Assembly: GCF_036711975.1 (NCBI RefSeq)
Contig: NC_091968.1
Coordinates: 10,106,001 to 10,170,000, forward strand
Direction of reading: 5' to 3'
Length of the DNA stretch: 64,000 nt
From: Onthophagus taurus
Lineage: Eukaryota > Arthropoda > Insecta > Coleoptera > Scarabaeidae
Positions 9,966-19,779 of this stretch are shown here, in pieces. A program made the translations under genes and the position numbers. Below the pieces are notes generated by a model, which was not told the DNA's origin, did not search any database, and saw nothing but the letters and a program-made list of their open reading frames with translations. Position 1 is the stretch's first letter. Each line of letters starts with the position of its first letter.

Positions 9966-12900
9966 ATGAGACTCATTTTTGAAACACCTTTTTCTATTAA
10001 ATTGTTCAATAAAAACAAACCAATAACGATGTTAGTAGACACCGGTTCTCCTGTTACGATAATTAAACATTCTTGTGTAATTTCGGAAGCAATTAAACCT
10101 ATGTCAGGAGATTTTAGTATTTCGGGAATAACGGGACACGGAATTGACATGCTAGGTACGACTGAGTTAAATTTTTCATTGGGGAATGAATCGAATTTAG
10201 GAGATTTCTCGTGCTATGTATGTTTGGACAATTTGCCTTTAACCACAGATGGAGTATTGGGACGCGATTTTATGGAATTTCACAATGTAATTATTGATTT
10301 TAGTAAAGGTAGCCTAAATGTAGGAGGTATTGATGTTAGATTTTCAAGTATCATGAACGTCAATTTGGGGTCGCAGCGTATTGTGTCTACAGATTCCCTT
10401 GAATGTAGAGAATCCACCACATCAGGTTTGGGTGTAGGTCAGGTAGATAATTTGGAACTCGCGAATGATTATGTATCAGAATTATCAACGGAAATAAATT
10501 TAATCGAACCGCAAGTAACGAGGACGGAGTATCTAATAAAGAAACGTGAAGTCGAAGAAAAGTACGTAACCGAGGAGACGAATCAACGAACGAGGTTTAT
10601 GCCACTCGAGGTAAATGTTTTGGTAGAAGAGTTTGGGGAGTTAAGTTCAGATAGCAACGATGACTATGAAACCGGGTATCGCCGAATGATCGATGTAAAT
10701 GTGGACAGGGATTGTCACGATAAAAGAATAGAAGAAGAAGAAAAAAAAATAGAGAAATTAAAGACTAAAGAAAGTCATAGGGAGAGCCGAGAAGGCGAAA
10801 TTCAAGAAGACCCCAGCGGAAGTAGTGGATTAGTGACGCAGAAGTCACGAATTGTTGCAGAAAATAATGAGTTAAGGGAATGCGAAAATGAAGAAGAAAT
10901 TAAGGATGAAACTAATATGAAAGATACGAAAGAAAACGAAATAAACAATGATAAAAACTGTCAATGTAATCCTGTTATCACCGTTGAAGAAGATATCGTT
11001 GAACCGTTTACAGAGAAGGTGTTAGCGGTTGACGTGCGTAATAATAATAAAAAGAACGACATTGTAATTGAATCAAGTAAAACGCCCTTTCATCCAAATA
11101 TATTAATAGGAAGATGTGCTGTTCCAAGAGGGGAAAAACCACGAGTATTGGTTGCAAACATAGGAGAAGAATCAATAACGATCCCAAAGCATACAGAGAT
11201 AGCTAGAGCGTATAGTTGTATAATACCGAATAAGAAGGTTAATCCAGAAGTAAAAAGCGAGATGGTTGCAATGATAAGAGAAGACGGAGAGACATCAACA
11301 TTTTTGGAATCGATCTCATTGGCTCATCTATCAGAAACAGACAAAGAGAAAGTTGAAAAATTGTTATTGGATTATCGAGATATTTTCGACAATGGTGACG
11401 AAAGGTTTACGAAAACTCACAAGGTCAAACATCAAATTATTACTGAGAATGTACCACCAATTAGTAAACGTCCATATAGAGTACCAGTTCATCAACGAGA
11501 GTTCTTACAGGAAGAAATAGATAAGCTGTTAAAGAAAAATATTATTAAACCATCTCATTCACCCTGGTCGGCGCCGGTTGTAATCGTTAACCGGCAGATG
11601 TCAGACGGATCGATAAAACCCCGAGTATGTATAGATTACCGAGGACTCAACGCGGTAACTAAGAAAGATGTGTACCCGTTGCCGAATCTGCAAGAGACAG
11701 TAGATGTGTTAGGGAAGACTAATCTGTTTAGCGTGTTTGATGTAGCGTCGGCGTACCATCAAATAGAAGTGGAGAAGAATGACCGAGAAAAAACAGCTTT
11801 CTCCACGCCGTTCGGGCACTATGAGAGCAACCGAATGATGTTTGGGCTAGTAAATGCCCCCGCGACGTTTCAGCGCTTCATGAATTTTACATTTTCGGGA
11901 TTATTAGGTACTCATTGCCTCGTCTATTTAGATGATATAATAATTTTCAATGGAACGGGTGTCGACGATCATGTGAACAAACTACAAACTATTTTTGATA
12001 GAATCCGAGATGCAGGACTAAAACTTAAGATGGAGAAAAGCCAGATCGCGGTCCCAAAGGTGTCTTATCTTGGTCACATAATATCTGCCCAAGGCGTTCA
12101 ACCGGATCCGGGAAAAATCAACTCGATACAGAATTTCCCCGTTCCAAAAAACGTTAGGAATTGTAGAGAATTTTTAGGGCTGGTGGGATGGTATAGGAAA
12201 TTTATACCGGACTTTACCCGATTAGCGGCCCCAATTACGAAGTTAACGCGCAAAGATGTCGCGTTTAAATTCGAAAAAGAGCAATTGGAAGCGGTGGAAA
12301 GCTTAAAGGCCGCGATAACATCAGAATCGGTATTAATTTTCCCAGATTTCAATGAGCCTTTCATCTTGGCTACAGACGCGAGTAACACAGGATTAGGTGC
12401 TATACTTAGCCAGGTGAGAGAGGGAAATGAACGCCCTGTGGCTTTCGCTAGTAGAGGACTAAAGAAGGCTGAGCTAAACTATTCGACTACCGAAAAAGAG
12501 TGTCTTGCTGTCATATTTGGGATAAAGCAATTTCGGTGCTACTTATATGGACGCCGTTTCACTATCATAACAGACCACAGACCATTGAAATGGTTGATGA
12601 ATATCAAAGACCCGAGCTCGAGACTAGCACGATGGGCTTTAATGCTAATGGAGTATGACTTCGAGATTATCCACAGACCGGGCCGAAAGCATGGAAACGT
12701 GGATGCTCTCAGCCGAAACAGTATAGTTTCCCTAATCCGAAAGGATGAGAAAGATAAGTTATGCATTAATGAAGTAGAGGGAAATTTGTTTGATGCTCCC
12801 CAAGGTTGGGTATTAGCTCATTGCGTTTCGGCGGATTTTGCGATGGGAGCTGGTATTGCAAAGGAATTTAAAAAGCGATTTGGCTCCGTTGAAAAATTAA

Positions 12901-14912
12901 GATCCGAGGAGAAAGGAGTTGGTGACATAGTACCGCAAATAGCGGAGAAACGAAAAATATACCATTTAATTTCAAAGGACGAATACTACCATAAACCAAC
13001 GTACCACATGTTGAGACAGTGTCTAGAAACGTTACGGGAGGAAATGAATAAATCTGGGGAGAGATATTTGGCAATACCCAGAATAGGATGTGGTCTCGAT
13101 AAACTAAAGTGGAGCCTAGTTAAAGAAGAATTAAGAGAATGTTTTGAGGGAACGAATACCATGATAATGGTATATAAATTACCTTTCGTTAAAAATAAAA
13201 CACTATGTAAAATACAGGAAAATATAGCAACGCCAGTTTGGGATAAAAATGTTATTTTGAAAGAACAAGATAAGGACGAGTTTTGCATTGAAATACGGGA
13301 TTCGCTTTCATCAAACAAAGATCTTAGGGATAGTTATTTCATAGATAATGATAAGCTCTTATTTAAAACTGATGAGTTAGGAAAAGAAGTACTAGTGTTG
13401 CCGAAATCATTTGTGCAGAAGGCTTTGCATGATTACCACGATTTACCATTTGCAGGTCATGGCGGTCAAGCGAAAACATTAGCTTTACTTAAGGATAGGG
13501 TATTTTGGCCGTCTATGACACGTGATGTTAAAAAGTATTGTTCGAATTGTGAGTCATGCAATAGACGTAAAACTTCCCCCCATATGTCTAGAGCACCCTT
13601 GCAAAAATTTACAACTGTTCGAAAGCCATTCGAAAGAAGTTCAATGGACATAGTGGGTCCGTTACCAACAACATACAAAGGAAACAAGTATATACTTACG
13701 TTCCAGGACTATTTCACCAAATATTTAGAGGCAGTAGCCTTACCTGATCAGAAGGCTGATACTGTGGCTCGAGCTTTTGTAACGCAAATAGTAAGTCGCC
13801 ACGGTACTCCTCTGCAGTTGCTCACCGATCAGGGTACAAATTTTGTGTCGTCACTCATGAAGGAAATTTGTAAGCTATTAAATATCGACAAAATACAAAC
13901 CACACCGTATCATCCCGAGTGCAATGGTCTTATCGAGAGAAGTCATCGGGTGATCAAAGACGTACTATCTCACTATGTTAAAAAGGACCAAAGAACCTGG
14001 GATGAATGGTTACCCTATGTTCTTCTGGCGTACAGATCAACGGTGCATAGCAGTACGGGCTATACCCCCCACTTTTTGTTATACGGCAGGGAAATGGAAT
14101 TACCAGTGGATGTTTTTCTCCGACCCTCCAGGTGTAAGTACGACTGTGATGAGAACTATGTGACGGAATTGGCAGCGCGAATGAACCACGTGTATGAGAC
14201 GGTTTTTGAAAGTTTGCAGCTTGCCGCTCGAAGACAGGCTGAGTATTATAATAAAAGAAGTAAGCACAGAGATTTTTACGTAGGAGAGTTGGTACTCTTA
14301 AAAGACACATCTATAAAACCAGGTCTAAATAGAAAATTAGCCCAACCTTGGATAGGACCGTACATGATTACAAAAATTAAAGGACCAGAGAACTACGAAA
14401 TTACATCAGTAAACGGAAAGCTAAAATCTATTGTACATAGTAATAGATTGAAATCATTTCGAACTAATAAAGAATCAACTGCGAAAGAGTGTAAAAGCCT
14501 AGATTCGAATGTACACCTCGAAGAAATAAACGAAGACCGGTATGTTGAGCCACATATGCCGATAATCAGTTTACATACACCGGATCTGACTTTTCGAAAA
14601 AATACAGGAGTAACAGATTTACTAAATGAGACCCCCTGCCCAAAAATTAATATATGTCCGAGACGATTAATTCTAGAAGAGAGTAATGATACTAGTACAG
14701 CAGAAAATCTGGAAGGGAAAAATGAATGTATGAGTAAGGAGTTGTTGGAGTCAATAGCTGAACCTTCTGAAAACCCTTCAGAAATAGAAAGAGAACGTGA
14801 GGACGATAGCATTATTATTAAGGCACCAGAATTAATAGATGAACCCCTTGAAGAACCGTTGGCAATACGACGGGAGAGGAGAGCCATAAAACTTCCAGCT
14901 AGGTATAGGTAA
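9966..14912 (+). CDS. pol: Gypsy pol with embedded TARG1-like macro domain
   Basis: 1648 codons from the first ATG; probably made as a gag-pol fusion, the frame being open from 9834. Domains: aspartic protease with DTGS (Asp25); a Glu/Lys-rich linker (about 130-360); reverse transcriptase with YLDD at 654-657; RNase H with TDAS (Asp804) and ITDHRPLKWL; macro domain about 936-1073; integrase with HHCC zinc finger (about 1156-1197), catalytic Asp1228, Asp1288, Glu1324 (DD35E) and a GPY/F-type C-terminal module (WIGPYMI). The last 170 residues are acidic and unassigned. There are no internal stops. The macro domain is not a standard gypsy part; it has AHCVSADFAMGAGIAKEFKK, LISK (Lys1004) and PRIGCGLD (Asp1045). 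A long-lived pol frame without decay suggests recent activity. Confidence 0.95.
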   Translation: MRLIFETPFSIKLFNKNKPITMLVDTGSPVTIIKHSCVISEAIKPMSGDFSISGITGHGIDMLGTTELNFSLGNESNLGDFSCYVCLDNLPLTTDGVLGRDFMEFHNVIIDFSKGSLNVGGIDVRFSSIMNVNLGSQRIVSTDSLECRESTTSGLGVGQVDNLELANDYVSELSTEINLIEPQVTRTEYLIKKREVEEKYVTEETNQRTRFMPLEVNVLVEEFGELSSDSNDDYETGYRRMIDVNVDRDCHDKRIEEEEKKIEKLKTKESHRESREGEIQEDPSGSSGLVTQKSRIVAENNELRECENEEEIKDETNMKDTKENEINNDKNCQCNPVITVEEDIVEPFTEKVLAVDVRNNNKKNDIVIESSKTPFHPNILIGRCAVPRGEKPRVLVANIGEESITIPKHTEIARAYSCIIPNKKVNPEVKSEMVAMIREDGETSTFLESISLAHLSETDKEKVEKLLLDYRDIFDNGDERFTKTHKVKHQIITENVPPISKRPYRVPVHQREFLQEEIDKLLKKNIIKPSHSPWSAPVVIVNRQMSDGSIKPRVCIDYRGLNAVTKKDVYPLPNLQETVDVLGKTNLFSVFDVASAYHQIEVEKNDREKTAFSTPFGHYESNRMMFGLVNAPATFQRFMNFTFSGLLGTHCLVYLDDIIIFNGTGVDDHVNKLQTIFDRIRDAGLKLKMEKSQIAVPKVSYLGHIISAQGVQPDPGKINSIQNFPVPKNVRNCREFLGLVGWYRKFIPDFTRLAAPITKLTRKDVAFKFEKEQLEAVESLKAAITSESVLIFPDFNEPFILATDASNTGLGAILSQVREGNERPVAFASRGLKKAELNYSTTEKECLAVIFGIKQFRCYLYGRRFTIITDHRPLKWLMNIKDPSSRLARWALMLMEYDFEIIHRPGRKHGNVDALSRNSIVSLIRKDEKDKLCINEVEGNLFDAPQGWVLAHCVSADFAMGAGIAKEFKKRFGSVEKLRSEEKGVGDIVPQIAEKRKIYHLISKDEYYHKPTYHMLRQCLETLREEMNKSGERYLAIPRIGCGLDKLKWSLVKEELRECFEGTNTMIMVYKLPFVKNKTLCKIQENIATPVWDKNVILKEQDKDEFCIEIRDSLSSNKDLRDSYFIDNDKLLFKTDELGKEVLVLPKSFVQKALHDYHDLPFAGHGGQAKTLALLKDRVFWPSMTRDVKKYCSNCESCNRRKTSPHMSRAPLQKFTTVRKPFERSSMDIVGPLPTTYKGNKYILTFQDYFTKYLEAVALPDQKADTVARAFVTQIVSRHGTPLQLLTDQGTNFVSSLMKEICKLLNIDKIQTTPYHPECNGLIERSHRVIKDVLSHYVKKDQRTWDEWLPYVLLAYRSTVHSSTGYTPHFLLYGREMELPVDVFLRPSRCKYDCDENYVTELAARMNHVYETVFESLQLAARRQAEYYNKRSKHRDFYVGELVLLKDTSIKPGLNRKLAQPWIGPYMITKIKGPENYEITSVNGKLKSIVHSNRLKSFRTNKESTAKECKSLDSNVHLEEINEDRYVEPHMPIISLHTPDLTFRKNTGVTDLLNETPCPKINICPRRLILEESNDTSTAENLEGKNECMSKELLESIAEPSENPSEIEREREDDSIIIKAPELIDEPLEEPLAIRRERRAIKLPARYR
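12780..13185 (+). other. Macro domain (TARG1/OARD1-like ADP-ribose hydrolase) inside pol
   Basis: About 136 residues between RNase H and the integrase zinc finger. It starts GNLFDAPQGWVLAHC, with the Gly-rich ligand loop FAMGAGIAKEFKKRFG, then IYHLISKDEYYHKPTY and AIPRIGCGLDKLKW. The order and motifs match the TARG1 (OARD1) branch, which removes ADP-ribose from acidic residues. From memory, human TARG1 uses Lys84 and Asp125 (spacing 41). Here Lys1004 and Asp1045 have the same spacing. Activity is inferred, not shown. Confidence 0.9.
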
Positions 14913-16936
14913 AGTATAAGGTATACAGGTAAAAAAAAAAAAAGAAAAAAATAAATAAATAACTAATAAATAAATAAAAATATTAATATTAAAATAAGTA
15001 AATTAATAAGTTAAATACTAAAATTAAAAAGAAAATAAATTTATTTATTTTTTTTTTAAATAATAAGAAAAATATATAATTAATAGCTTTTATTATTGTC
15101 TATTTTGTTGTTGATTACTAAACACCGGAAAATCGGATTTTTGTTTTTGTTTGTTTCAGCGCTCTTAACTACTTTATTGGCGATTGGAGCCTACATAAAT
15201 ATAGGATTAACAATTTATTATCGCATACGATTGTAGCGCCCGTAGTGTTAATATTAGTCTCATATCGCTAAAAAAAAAAAAAAGTTGGAGATTGTTCACA
15301 AATAAGGTCCAATTATGTAGAAAACATGTTACAAGTGCAAATAGTCCAAAGAGCCCGGATTCACCGACAAATCGTATATAGAAACACATAAAAATCGCTT
15401 ATTATTGGCCCCGTTATCACCAACCACCGTTAGTTTGCTCGCTAAGAATGAAACGAGTTATGTCGGCCGTGCAATCGGAGAAGTCCTGTACATATTGAAA
15501 TGTGTACCAAAGAGAGTGCAAGTAAGAAAAACGTATACTTGTTACCATGAACTTCCTGTCTCTGATACGGATAACCGGTCCTATTTTGAGTCGCCAATGA
15601 CACATGTACTCCTGGACTATGCAGACCAGGTTGACCGCAACCTCATTAGTTCACCAATGTATCAGATTGAAAAGCCCTGGGTAGCCTTAACTCCACTGCA
15701 GGTATCCCAGACACCACCTGATGGACTTCTACCTTATGAAGATTCAGAAATCAAAATTTAGTACCATTATGAATTTGGGAGTGGCCGAAATTTATAACAA
15801 CGAAGACGTCAGACAAGCACAAGAACTAGTACAAGTCGGCTTGGAACGATCAGCTATAAACAATGTCATTATTAGAAAAATCCAGGGAAAGAAGACAGAA
15901 AAATAAGGACTGGATTCAACTATTTCATGCGGAAGAGTTGCGTAAATTTGTTAAGAGCACGTTATCGCACGAGTGATTGTTTTATTGTGTTTCGTAAAGG
16001 GACTCGCTAGCGTGATATTGAATGGCTACGCAATATTTAAAACCTTGGGATGAGGTATCGTCATCTTGGCCAGTTGTGGAAAAATTTTACGATGTGGCTT
16101 TTTAATCAGAGAAGGGGTGAGGATCTTGCTTCGCCAGAAACTCCGACTAACATAGTTCCTGAGGCAACCAATTCCACAAGCCCTGAAGTGATGGTTTCAA
16201 ATATATATTCTGAGGTACCGACCTCTCCAAGTTGGATGCGGAAATAAATGGTAACCAAGATTCAGAAAACTTCGTCTGTTACAGATCCTATTAAACCAAG
16301 AATACTTACTCCGAAATTGTCCTTCATTCAAAAAAATCCTGAAATATACGATTCCTATCATTTGTAAATAATCATTAAATAAAAAAAAAAAAAAAAAAAA
16401 AAACATTCTAAATAAATCAACAATGTCTTATCGTCGACACATAAATGGAGCCAGCTGAGAACATGTTTATTTTCCACCGAACAAATGTAGTAGCACCCGT
16501 CAGGTCGCCCCGAGATGTGATGACAGCTTCTCTACTTCGACTACTTGACTGTGCGTGCGTGGTAGTTCTTAAACGTTTTGGTGTGAAGGACTATGTTACA
16601 ACTTTTAAAATAATTTTTAATAAATTAAGTTTAAAATCGGTGAAAGACTCTTAAGAAAGTGACTAAAATGCATATGAAAAAAAAAAAAAAAAAAAAATTG
16701 ACTTTTTGTTTCAAAAGAATATCATTAAAAATGTGTTTTCGTAATTAAAATTATGTGAAAATTGGACTCTATGTTACTGAGAAGTGTTTAGATGTAGACT
16801 TTTTGTAACGATTGAGATTGTTGATTCTTAAGATTTCAAGTAGATATCGGAAATACTAGAATGCGGTTTGTATTGTTCATTTTGGTATCATAAATAAGGC
16901 TCTTAGGGGAGCCTTCTTTTAAAAAGGTGGGAGGGA
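14913..16936 (+). pseudogene. 3' region with broken envelope-like ORF
   Basis: After pol comes an A-rich stretch, then a decayed third ORF. An open piece (about 15345-15761, no ATG in it) contains TYTCYHELPVSD and a Pro-rich end. The frame then shifts, and the next piece (to 15906) contains NLGVAEIY and ERSAINN. A further open piece lies at 16050-16247. The motif style resembles the envelope glycoproteins seen in arthropod retroelements and chuvirus-like viruses, but this is recollection without alignment. No transmembrane helix or signal peptide survives in a single frame. The region is not functional as read. Confidence 0.45.
16921..16936 (+). promoter_or_regulatory. Polypurine tract
   Basis: AAAAAGGTGGGAGGGA lies immediately before the 3' LTR start (TGTAAC at 16937). 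This is the expected position for the plus-strand primer. Confidence 0.85.
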
Positions 16937-17724
16937 TGTAACAAACCGCATTTTGGGATTCGAAAGCGATTAAAAAAAAATAATAAAACGCAATACAGGC
17001 AGAACTTTGTAATTTAATTACGAAGTTGCGTCTTGAGAACCGAGGGTCCAGACTAAATACTACGTAGGCGGTTCTGGCAGGAATGTGCCGAGGTGGCAGT
17101 TAGAGTAGATGGAGCAGGGGAGAAATGAAGAAAAAATCGGGGAGTCGGTTACGGGATTGGAACAGAAAAGCATCGGGCGAAACCGGGAAATTAAAGTTTT
17201 TGTTGTGTTTTTAAATTCGAGTCGTGCGATTTGAACTTATAGCAATTTAGTTATAAAATTCGTTGAATTGGATTCTCTTTCTTCGATGAATATTTTACTT
17301 TAACAAACGGGTAAGCGTTATTAAAATCTTAAACTTCCGATTTCTCATTGAACCTGCTAACCACCTCGGCAAATTTCGTAATGATGTTGTTGAATAGCTT
17401 ATGTCATGTAATTTTTACTTTTTAAAACCTTTGTCAGTTGTTTTTTTTTATATATAATATAATACGTTCTTGTTCAAAAATAAAGCAAACTTATTCTTTA
17501 GCAGTGAAATTTCGTTTTCTTTCAATCTATTTTTATTCTTAATTTCAAATTACTGCCGTTTGCTTTCAAGTGAACGAATGCAGTGTGCCAAACCCTAACT
17601 CAGTCATTGCTAGCTATCAAGAAAACGGTAGTGCGTGGACAGTTGGGTACGCGAGCCGCTCCGTGGACCTAGCTAGGAAACCCACTACGGGAAACGAGAA
17701 GTTCTCGAGAGCTAGTTTGTGACA
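16937..17724 (+). repeat. 3' LTR of the gypsy element
   Basis: 788 bp, same boundaries as the 5' LTR. About a dozen substitutions and small poly-T shifts distinguish the two, an identity near 98.5% by eye. Confidence 0.95.
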
Positions 17725-18042
17725 GCTATAACGGATACTGCGTTCCTCGTATTGATTCGTTATATCAAGATTTTACTGTAATGTCAATTTATACTGATAT
17801 GAACAGATATATTTTTGTATATTGCATCTTAAGTGAAATTCACTGTATAAATAAAAACATAGAAATGTCAATTCTTCCAATGACGTCACAGGAAGGCCTT
17901 TGCGGGAGGATACGTTCATAACAACAGCGTTCATAGTGAGTTGGATAACCTTACGTGACCTTTGTAATCTTCGTAAAACTGGAATGCACCTAAGCTGGGT
18001 AAGTCTGTTGAAGAAGGTACTTCAACTGAACCGAACTTAACA
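17725..18042. other. Non-coding stretch right of the gypsy element
   Basis: No gene. 17885-17955 (CAATGACGTCAC, then GAGTTGGATAACC) is an inverted, diverged relative of 2918-2980 (GGTTATCCAACTT, then GTGACGTCATTGG). The outer nest therefore holds a second dispersed repeat family on both sides. Confidence 0.5.
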
Positions 18043-19080
18043 TCATGCCGCAAATTCTGGACTTGAGGTACTTGATGAAGTAACTTGATTGAGAGTAACA
18101 GAACTCTCTGTCGGTAACGGAGTACTACTAGGAGTAGGATGATTGAATACTAGTGGTGTATTTTGACCTACGGTTCTAATTTGGTCTCTGTGTCGCTTCC
18201 ATATTCGTTCGTCATTTAGTTGTATCAAATACGTTAATTTTCGTAATTCCTGGTGAACTTTTCCAAATTACCATTTGTCTGTGCTTAAATAATCACGAAC
18301 CGCAACTTTTTCTCCCTCCTCAAAATTTCTAAAAGTGATACTTAAATCATTTAAAAACTTGTCCTTGCATTCTGGTAGCATTAAGTCTAATCGTGTGAAA
18401 ATTTCTCTGTTGAACATTAAATAAGCTGAGCTTAATCCTGCAATTATGTGTGGTGTAATCCTGTAGTCTAATAAAAATTTTGATAAATTCTTGTTAACGT
18501 TAGACTAATTTGTTCCCAAAGTCTTTAATGCTTTTTTGAACGATTGTACATATCGTTCGTTCGTGGCTGGATGATATGGTGGTACAATTCATTTTCTTTC
18601 AAGAAATTTTTGAATTGGCATGATGTAAATGTGGGACCATTGTCAACATGTTGTAAAACGATCTTCTTTATTTACATGTGTACCCAAGAATAAATCTTGC
18701 ATTAATTTTGTAAAAATGGTATCATTTAAGCTTTCTTTTGGTATAGGATACTCAAAAGGATACTTCCTTTTGATGTTTTTACACTATTAACAGTTGCAGT
18801 TGTAAATGGAACGCTGCTTCTTTGTAATTGAGCAGCATCTCTTGCCGAAGTTTGCATGCTGATAGATATTTCCAGTGCCCTTTCAATGGTGACATCTTTA
18901 ACTTCCAGTAAATGGCTCAATTTTGTTTAGGTAGTCGCCAAATTTGCATGTGATTGCCAAACGTTATAATGACACTAAATAATTCTAGACACTCTCTCAA
19001 TCGTTCTGTTTACGTTGTAAAAACCGAAAGATTTCCACTATTGCTAATAGCTCGGGATTGTAATGACGTTTCATTTCTTG
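18043..19080 (-). pseudogene. Internally deleted gypsy relic (gag joined to integrase)
   Basis: Minus strand, reading from 19080: a gag-like piece with EMKRHYNPELL, KFGDYLN and ERALEISISMQTSARDAAQL. After a deletion come integrase-end motifs: PPYHPATNERYVQSFKKALK (about 18600-18530), IFTRLDLMLPECK, and RIWKRHRDQIRTVGQN near 18200, then a Ser/Thr/Pro tail. Protease, RT, RNase H and the integrase Asp residues are gone. Frameshifts and stops occur. The style matches the common K02A2.6-like gypsy group, a lineage different from the intact element. Confidence 0.75.
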
Positions 19081-19532
19081 TGATTATTAAAATATATCTA
19101 AATATATTTTAAACGGCTTTTAAAGTTAATGAATTGTCGCTATCGTTTTTAGGAACTTTCGTTGCGTTGCAATACCAATCTGTGATATTGGTTGCATACT
19201 TTGTCGGGTACGATAATTAATTAACACACTGTACATTATAGCAAGTATTCTTGTGGATCACTTAAAGGAATCATCTCATTCAAGAATATTTTGTTAAAAT
19301 TTAATACTATCTGATTCTCATTAAATGAGTTCTTTTAGTCAATTAATTAATTAATTAAGTTCTCTTTAATTAGGAAACTACCAATTCAAACGGGCCAGTT
19401 AATGAAAAACAATGGTAATATAATTTCAAGAAAAAATATTCTCTAACGGTAAAATGAAATGCTAAAGTTTTTCATTAATTTATTTTAATGTTATTTAAAG
19501 AAAAAGCTAAATGTTATTTAAAGAGAAGCGAA

Positions 19533-19564
19533 GCGAGCGACGTTGCCAGATCGTTGAAATTAAT
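19533..19564 (+). promoter_or_regulatory. Upstream motif shared with MOCS3
   Basis: GCGAGCGACGTTGCCAGATC then GTTGAAATTAAT, about 215-245 bp before the EMC3 ATG. It has the same sense orientation as the copy upstream of MOCS3 (2737-2766). Confidence 0.4.
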
Positions 19565-19779
19565 CCATATTTAGAACGTACCCTAAAACACTATTTATTA
19601 TTATTTATTTATTTCTTTTAATTCTTTTAATAATTCAATTCACCATAATAAAAATATAAATAAATAAATTTTTTTAAATTTAATTTTATTTCGTTAATAA
19701 ACCGTCAAATTACTGAACGCAACCAAACTTAACCTAAAAAACTTAGAACAAAAATCACTTAATCACTTTAAGAGTAAAA

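Larger units (their letters stand above)
7746..17724 (+). mobile_element. Ty3/gypsy LTR retrotransposon with macro domain in pol
   Basis: Complete element of 9979 bp: LTR (7746-8533), primer-binding site, gag (8782-9897), pol (9966-14912, frame open from 9834), a decayed 3' ORF region, polypurine tract, LTR (16937-17724). Both LTRs are 788 bp, begin TGTAAC and end GTGACA, and differ at about a dozen sites. Flanks read GCGA on the left and GCTA on the right, a possible 4-bp target duplication with one mismatch. Domain order is gag, protease, RT, RNase H, macro, integrase. gag and pol are uninterrupted, so the copy is young and possibly still able to move. Confidence 0.95.
2996..19231. mobile_element. 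Outer inverted-terminal pair enclosing a transposon nest
   Basis: The left end 2996-3132 starts CAGTGTGGTAATTAATTAT. The right end 19086-19231 is its inverted copy (reverse complement CAGTGTGTTAATTAATTAT), about 140 bp long and roughly 85% alike by eye. Each end is flanked by TA (2994-2995, 19232-19233). Both arms hold a small hairpin around CCAATATCACAGATTGG. The MITE at 32820-33090 has the same termini. TA duplication suggests the Tc1/mariner/pogo group. The 16-kb interior is occupied by other elements, so this is either one old element inflated by insertions or two independent MITE copies in inverse orientation. Confidence 0.55.

Noticed and set aside
12780..13185. Macro domain as a separate host gene overlapped by the element
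   Set aside because: It is in the same uninterrupted frame as RT and integrase, with no own start, stop or intron signals.
14393..14887. Long minus-strand open frame opposite the pol C-terminus
   Set aside because: It mirrors pol codons, has no domain, and pol on the plus strand has clear motifs.
2996..19231. Polinton/Maverick giant transposon
   Set aside because: Size would fit, but no family-B DNA polymerase, retroviral-type integrase of Polintons, ATPase, or capsid gene is present; the integrase seen belongs to the gypsy pol.
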